This document shows, one piece after another, positions 61,757 to 64,000 of a DNA stretch of 64,000 nt. The translations under genes and the position numbers were made by a program. How positions within the stretch are numbered: the first letter of the stretch is position 1; the number at the start of each line of letters is the position of its first letter. Origin of the DNA: Pleomorphomonas diazotrophica (GTDB lineage Bacteria > Pseudomonadota > Alphaproteobacteria > Rhizobiales > Pleomorphomonadaceae); the NCBI RefSeq assembly GCF_002844595.1, contig NZ_PJNW01000013.1:1-64000 (forward strand). Direction: 5' to 3'. The notes below the pieces were generated by a model. The model worked only from the letters and a program-made list of their open reading frames with translations, did no database searches and had not been told where the DNA came from.

Positions 61757-63739
61757 ATGACCGACGATCCCGAACTCATTCCCGATATCGACGAAGACGA
61801 CGCGCTGCCGTCCGAGCTGCCCGAACTGGAGGCGGTGGAGGAGGAAGGCGGCGAGATCGACCTGTCGACAGCCGAAACGCGGCGGGGCGTCGAGGTGGTG
61901 CAGGCGATGGTGCGCCTGTTGCCCAACAGCCCCGGCGTCTATCGCATGCTGTCGCCGTCGGGCGACGTGCTCTATGTCGGCAAGGCGAAGAGCCTCAAGA
62001 AGCGGGTGACCAACTACACGCGACTCGGCCAGTTGCCGACCCGCATCATCCGCATGGTGCAGGCGACGGCGGCGATGGAGTTCGTCGTCACCAAGACCGA
62101 GACGGAAGCGCTGCTCCTTGAAGCCAACCTGATCAAGCAGCTCCGGCCGCGCTTCAACGTGCTGCTTCGTGACGACAAGAGCTTCCCCTATATCCTGATC
62201 ACCGGCGACCACGTGGCACCGCAGCTCGTCAAGCATCGCGGCGCCCGCTCGCGCAAGGGCAGCTTCTTCGGCCCCTTCGCCTCGGCGTCGGCGGTGACGG
62301 CCACCATCAACGCCATGCAGAAGGCCTTCCTGATCCGCACCTGTTCGGACGGTGAGTTCGAGACGCGGACGCGACCCTGCATGCTCTACCAGATCAAGCG
62401 CTGCTCGGCGCCCTGCACCGGCGAGATCGACGCCGCCGGCTATGCCGAACTGGTGCGCGAAGCCAAGGACTTCCTGTCGGGGAAGAGCCGGCAGATCAAG
62501 GAACAGCTGGCGATCGAGATGAACGCCGCCGCCGAGAACCTCGATTTCGAGCGGGCTGCCGTCTGCCGCGACCGTCTGGCCGCGCTCAGCCATGTGCAGA
62601 GCCGCCAGGGCATCAACCCGCAGGGCATCGAGGAAGCCGACGTGTTCGCCGTCCACCAGGAGGGCGGGCAGACCTGCGTCGAGGTATTCTTCTTCCGCAC
62701 CGGCCAGAACTGGGGCAACCACGCCTTCTTCCCGAAGGCGGGTGGTGCGGAGGCCGGCGAGGCGCTCTCCTCCTTTATTGCCCAGTTCTACGACGACAAG
62801 CCGTGCCCGTCGCTGATCCTGGTCAGCCATGCCTTCGAGGACATGGCGCTGATGACCGAGGCGCTGTCCGAAAAGGCCGGCCGGCGCGTCGAGGTTCTGA
62901 GGCCGCAGCGCGGCGAGAAGAAGGACGTGGTGGAGCAGGCGGTGCAGAACGCCCGTGAGGCGCTGGCCCGCCGCATGGCCGATACGTCGAGCCAGTTGAA
63001 GCTCATGGAGGGCGTCGGCCGGGTATTCGGCCTTGCCGAGACGCCGAAGCGCATCGAGGTCTATGACAACGCCCATATCATGGGCTCCAACCCGGTGGGC
63101 GGCATGATCGTCGCCGGTCCCGGCGGCTTCGTGAAGAACCAGTATCGCAAGTTCAACATCCGCTCGACCGACATCACCCCCGGCGACGACTTCGGCATGA
63201 TGCGCGAGGTGATGACCCGGCGTTTCTCCCGCCTCGTCAAGGAACATGGCAGCCGCGCCGAGGCGGCGCGCGACGAGGACGGCTTCGGGCCGTGGCCGGA
63301 CCTGGTGCTGATCGACGGCGGCGCCGGCCAGCTGTCGGCGGTGAAGTCGATCATCGACGAACTCGGCATCACCGACGTGCCGCTGGTGGGCGTCGCCAAG
63401 GGGCCGGATCGCGACGCCGGTCGCGAACGCTTCTTCGTGCCGGGCCGGCCGGACTTCATGCTGCCGACCCGCGACCCGGTGCTCTATTTCATCCAGCGGC
63501 TACGCGACGAGGCGCATCGCTTCGCCAACGGCAGCCACGCGGCGCGGCGCTCCAAGCAGATCTCCGAGGGCGGGTTGCAGGAGATCCCCGGCGTCGGGCC
63601 GACGCGCAAGCGGTCGCTGCTCAACCACTTCGGCACGCTGAAGGAAATCGAGCGGGCGGCCCTCATCGACCTCGAGAAGGTGCCCGGCATCTCCGCCGCC
63701 ACCGCCAAGGCCATCCACGACTATTTCCGGAAAGGGTGA
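61757..63739 (+). CDS. uvrC: Excinuclease ABC subunit C
   Basis: 660 aa. UvrC makes both cuts in nucleotide excision repair. Order: an acidic 50-residue N-terminal extension, GIY-YIG domain ([26 protein letters not shown]), cysteine-rich strip [19 protein letters not shown] domain ([16 protein letters not shown]), RNase H-like endonuclease core ([16 protein letters not shown] and [11 protein letters not shown]) and helix-hairpin-helix tail ([17 protein letters not shown]). The acidic extension is common in Rhizobiales. Confidence 0.97.
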   Translation: MTDDPELIPDIDEDDALPSELPELEAVEEEGGEIDLSTAETRRGVEVVQAMVRLLPNSPGVYRMLSPSGDVLYVGKAKSLKKRVTNYTRLGQLPTRIIRMVQATAAMEFVVTKTETEALLLEANLIKQLRPRFNVLLRDDKSFPYILITGDHVAPQLVKHRGARSRKGSFFGPFASASAVTATINAMQKAFLIRTCSDGEFETRTRPCMLYQIKRCSAPCTGEIDAAGYAELVREAKDFLSGKSRQIKEQLAIEMNAAAENLDFERAAVCRDRLAALSHVQSRQGINPQGIEEADVFAVHQEGGQTCVEVFFFRTGQNWGNHAFFPKAGGAEAGEALSSFIAQFYDDKPCPSLILVSHAFEDMALMTEALSEKAGRRVEVLRPQRGEKKDVVEQAVQNAREALARRMADTSSQLKLMEGVGRVFGLAETPKRIEVYDNAHIMGSNPVGGMIVAGPGGFVKNQYRKFNIRSTDITPGDDFGMMREVMTRRFSRLVKEHGSRAEAARDEDGFGPWPDLVLIDGGAGQLSAVKSIIDELGITDVPLVGVAKGPDRDAGRERFFVPGRPDFMLPTRDPVLYFIQRLRDEAHRFANGSHAARRSKQISEGGLQEIPGVGPTRKRSLLNHFGTLKEIERAALIDLEKVPGISAATAKAIHDYFRKG

Positions 63740-63742
63740 GGA

Positions 63743-64000
63743 CTACAGCAAGCTTGCGCCCACGTTGATCGCCAGCGCGAGTATGGCGGTGTTGAAGACG
63801 AAGGCCAGGACCGAATGGGCGAGCGCCACCCGGCGGATGCGCGGCGAGGCGATGGCGACGTCGGCCGTCTGGGCGGCGACGCCGATGGTGAAGGCGAAAT
63901 AGGCGAAGTCCCAGTAGTCCGGCGCCTCGATGCGGTCGGGGAAGATCAGGCCCGGCCCCTCGCGCAGGTAATAGTCGTGGGCATAGTGCAGGGCCATGAT
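63743..64000 (-). CDS. DUF1345 family membrane protein, C-terminal fragment
   Basis: The gene runs off the right edge; about 85 residues are present. [50 protein letters not shown] and a final helix [17 protein letters not shown] match the DUF1345 C-terminus. It converges on uvrC, leaving only three bases between the stops. Confidence 0.82.
   Translation of the reverse strand: MMALHYAHDYYLREGPGLIFPDRIEAPDYWDFAYFAFTIGVAAQTADVAIASPRIRRVALAHSVLAFVFNTAILALAINVGASLL

Noticed and set aside
61748-63247. 499-codon minus-strand open frame opposite uvrC
   Set aside because: Antisense shadow of uvrC; no ribosome-binding site or known domain.

Overview
The window reads as about 64 kb of chromosome from a high-GC alphaproteobacterium of the order Hyphomicrobiales (Rhizobiales). 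The evidence is a CtrA/ChpT cell-cycle phosphorelay, 6S RNA beside zapA and a 5-formyl-THF cyclo-ligase gene, the tkt-gap pair beside DUF4164-zapA, an EipA (DUF1134) protein, and order-typical blocks such as ychF-pth-rplY and lgt-midA-pgeF. No rRNA, tRNA, CRISPR array, insertion sequence or phage was seen. Genus is not decidable by eye; a Pleomorphomonas-like lineage is only a guess.

Layout. 1-6.2 kb is a conserved housekeeping stretch: gap, tkt, DUF4164, zapA, a small membrane protein, 6S RNA, the cyclo-ligase, a YmdB phosphoesterase and yebC. 6.3-13.9 kb is accessory cargo separating yebC from ruvC: GFA protein, old yellow enzyme, DUF2975/HTH pair, DUF1062, DMT exporter with a divergent MocR regulator, and a PAS-PAS-GAF sensor. 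14.1-15.4 kb holds ruvC-ruvA, without ruvB. 15.4-21.6 kb is mixed: SDR, secreted protein, nitroreductase, a beta-propeller/regulator/DUF899 cluster. 21.7-28.4 kb is a chemotaxis operon (cheA-W-Y-B-R) headed by chpT. 28.5-34.1 kb has a haloalkane dehalogenase with a divergent MarR regulator, a YHS protein, EipA and a Zur-type zinc-uptake operon. 34.5-46.1 kb contains a MarR gene, a CNNM/CorC membrane protein, a lytic transglycosylase, YqaA, DUF2336, an Hpt protein, NAD kinase, CutA, an SDR/nucleotidyltransferase/ArsR/SRPBCC cluster, and ctrA. 46.5-48.3 kb is fliI-fliJ. 48.7-58.2 kb returns to housekeeping genes on the minus strand (ychF, pth, rplY, prs, lipoprotein, pgeF, midA, lgt), interrupted by a secreted protein and a cellobiose-2-epimerase-like gene. 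58.5-60.3 kb is a TetR gene plus an RlmN/Cfr-family radical SAM methyltransferase. The end carries ubiK, ybjN, uvrC and a partial DUF1345 gene.

How it works together. chpT, the che genes, ctrA, the Hpt protein, fliI/fliJ and the transglycosylase all concern motility and its cell-cycle control, and CtrA-like boxes (TTAA-N7-TTAA type) lie before fliI, the transglycosylase gene and, more weakly, cheA. Several small regulons can be read from operator-like repeats: Zur for zinc uptake, MarR for the dehalogenase, TetR for itself and the radical SAM enzyme, an ArsR candidate for itself and a nearby SDR, and MocR for the DMT exporter.

Most notable. (1) An RlmN/Cfr-family methyltransferase under apparent TetR control, with two copies of one operator. 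(2) A roughly 125-bp multi-hairpin intergenic repeat present twice. (3) A probable ATT start codon for the cyclo-ligase gene, directly downstream of 6S RNA. (4) Four related operators linking an ArsR gene to an SDR gene. All are readings from sequence alone; no searches were run.
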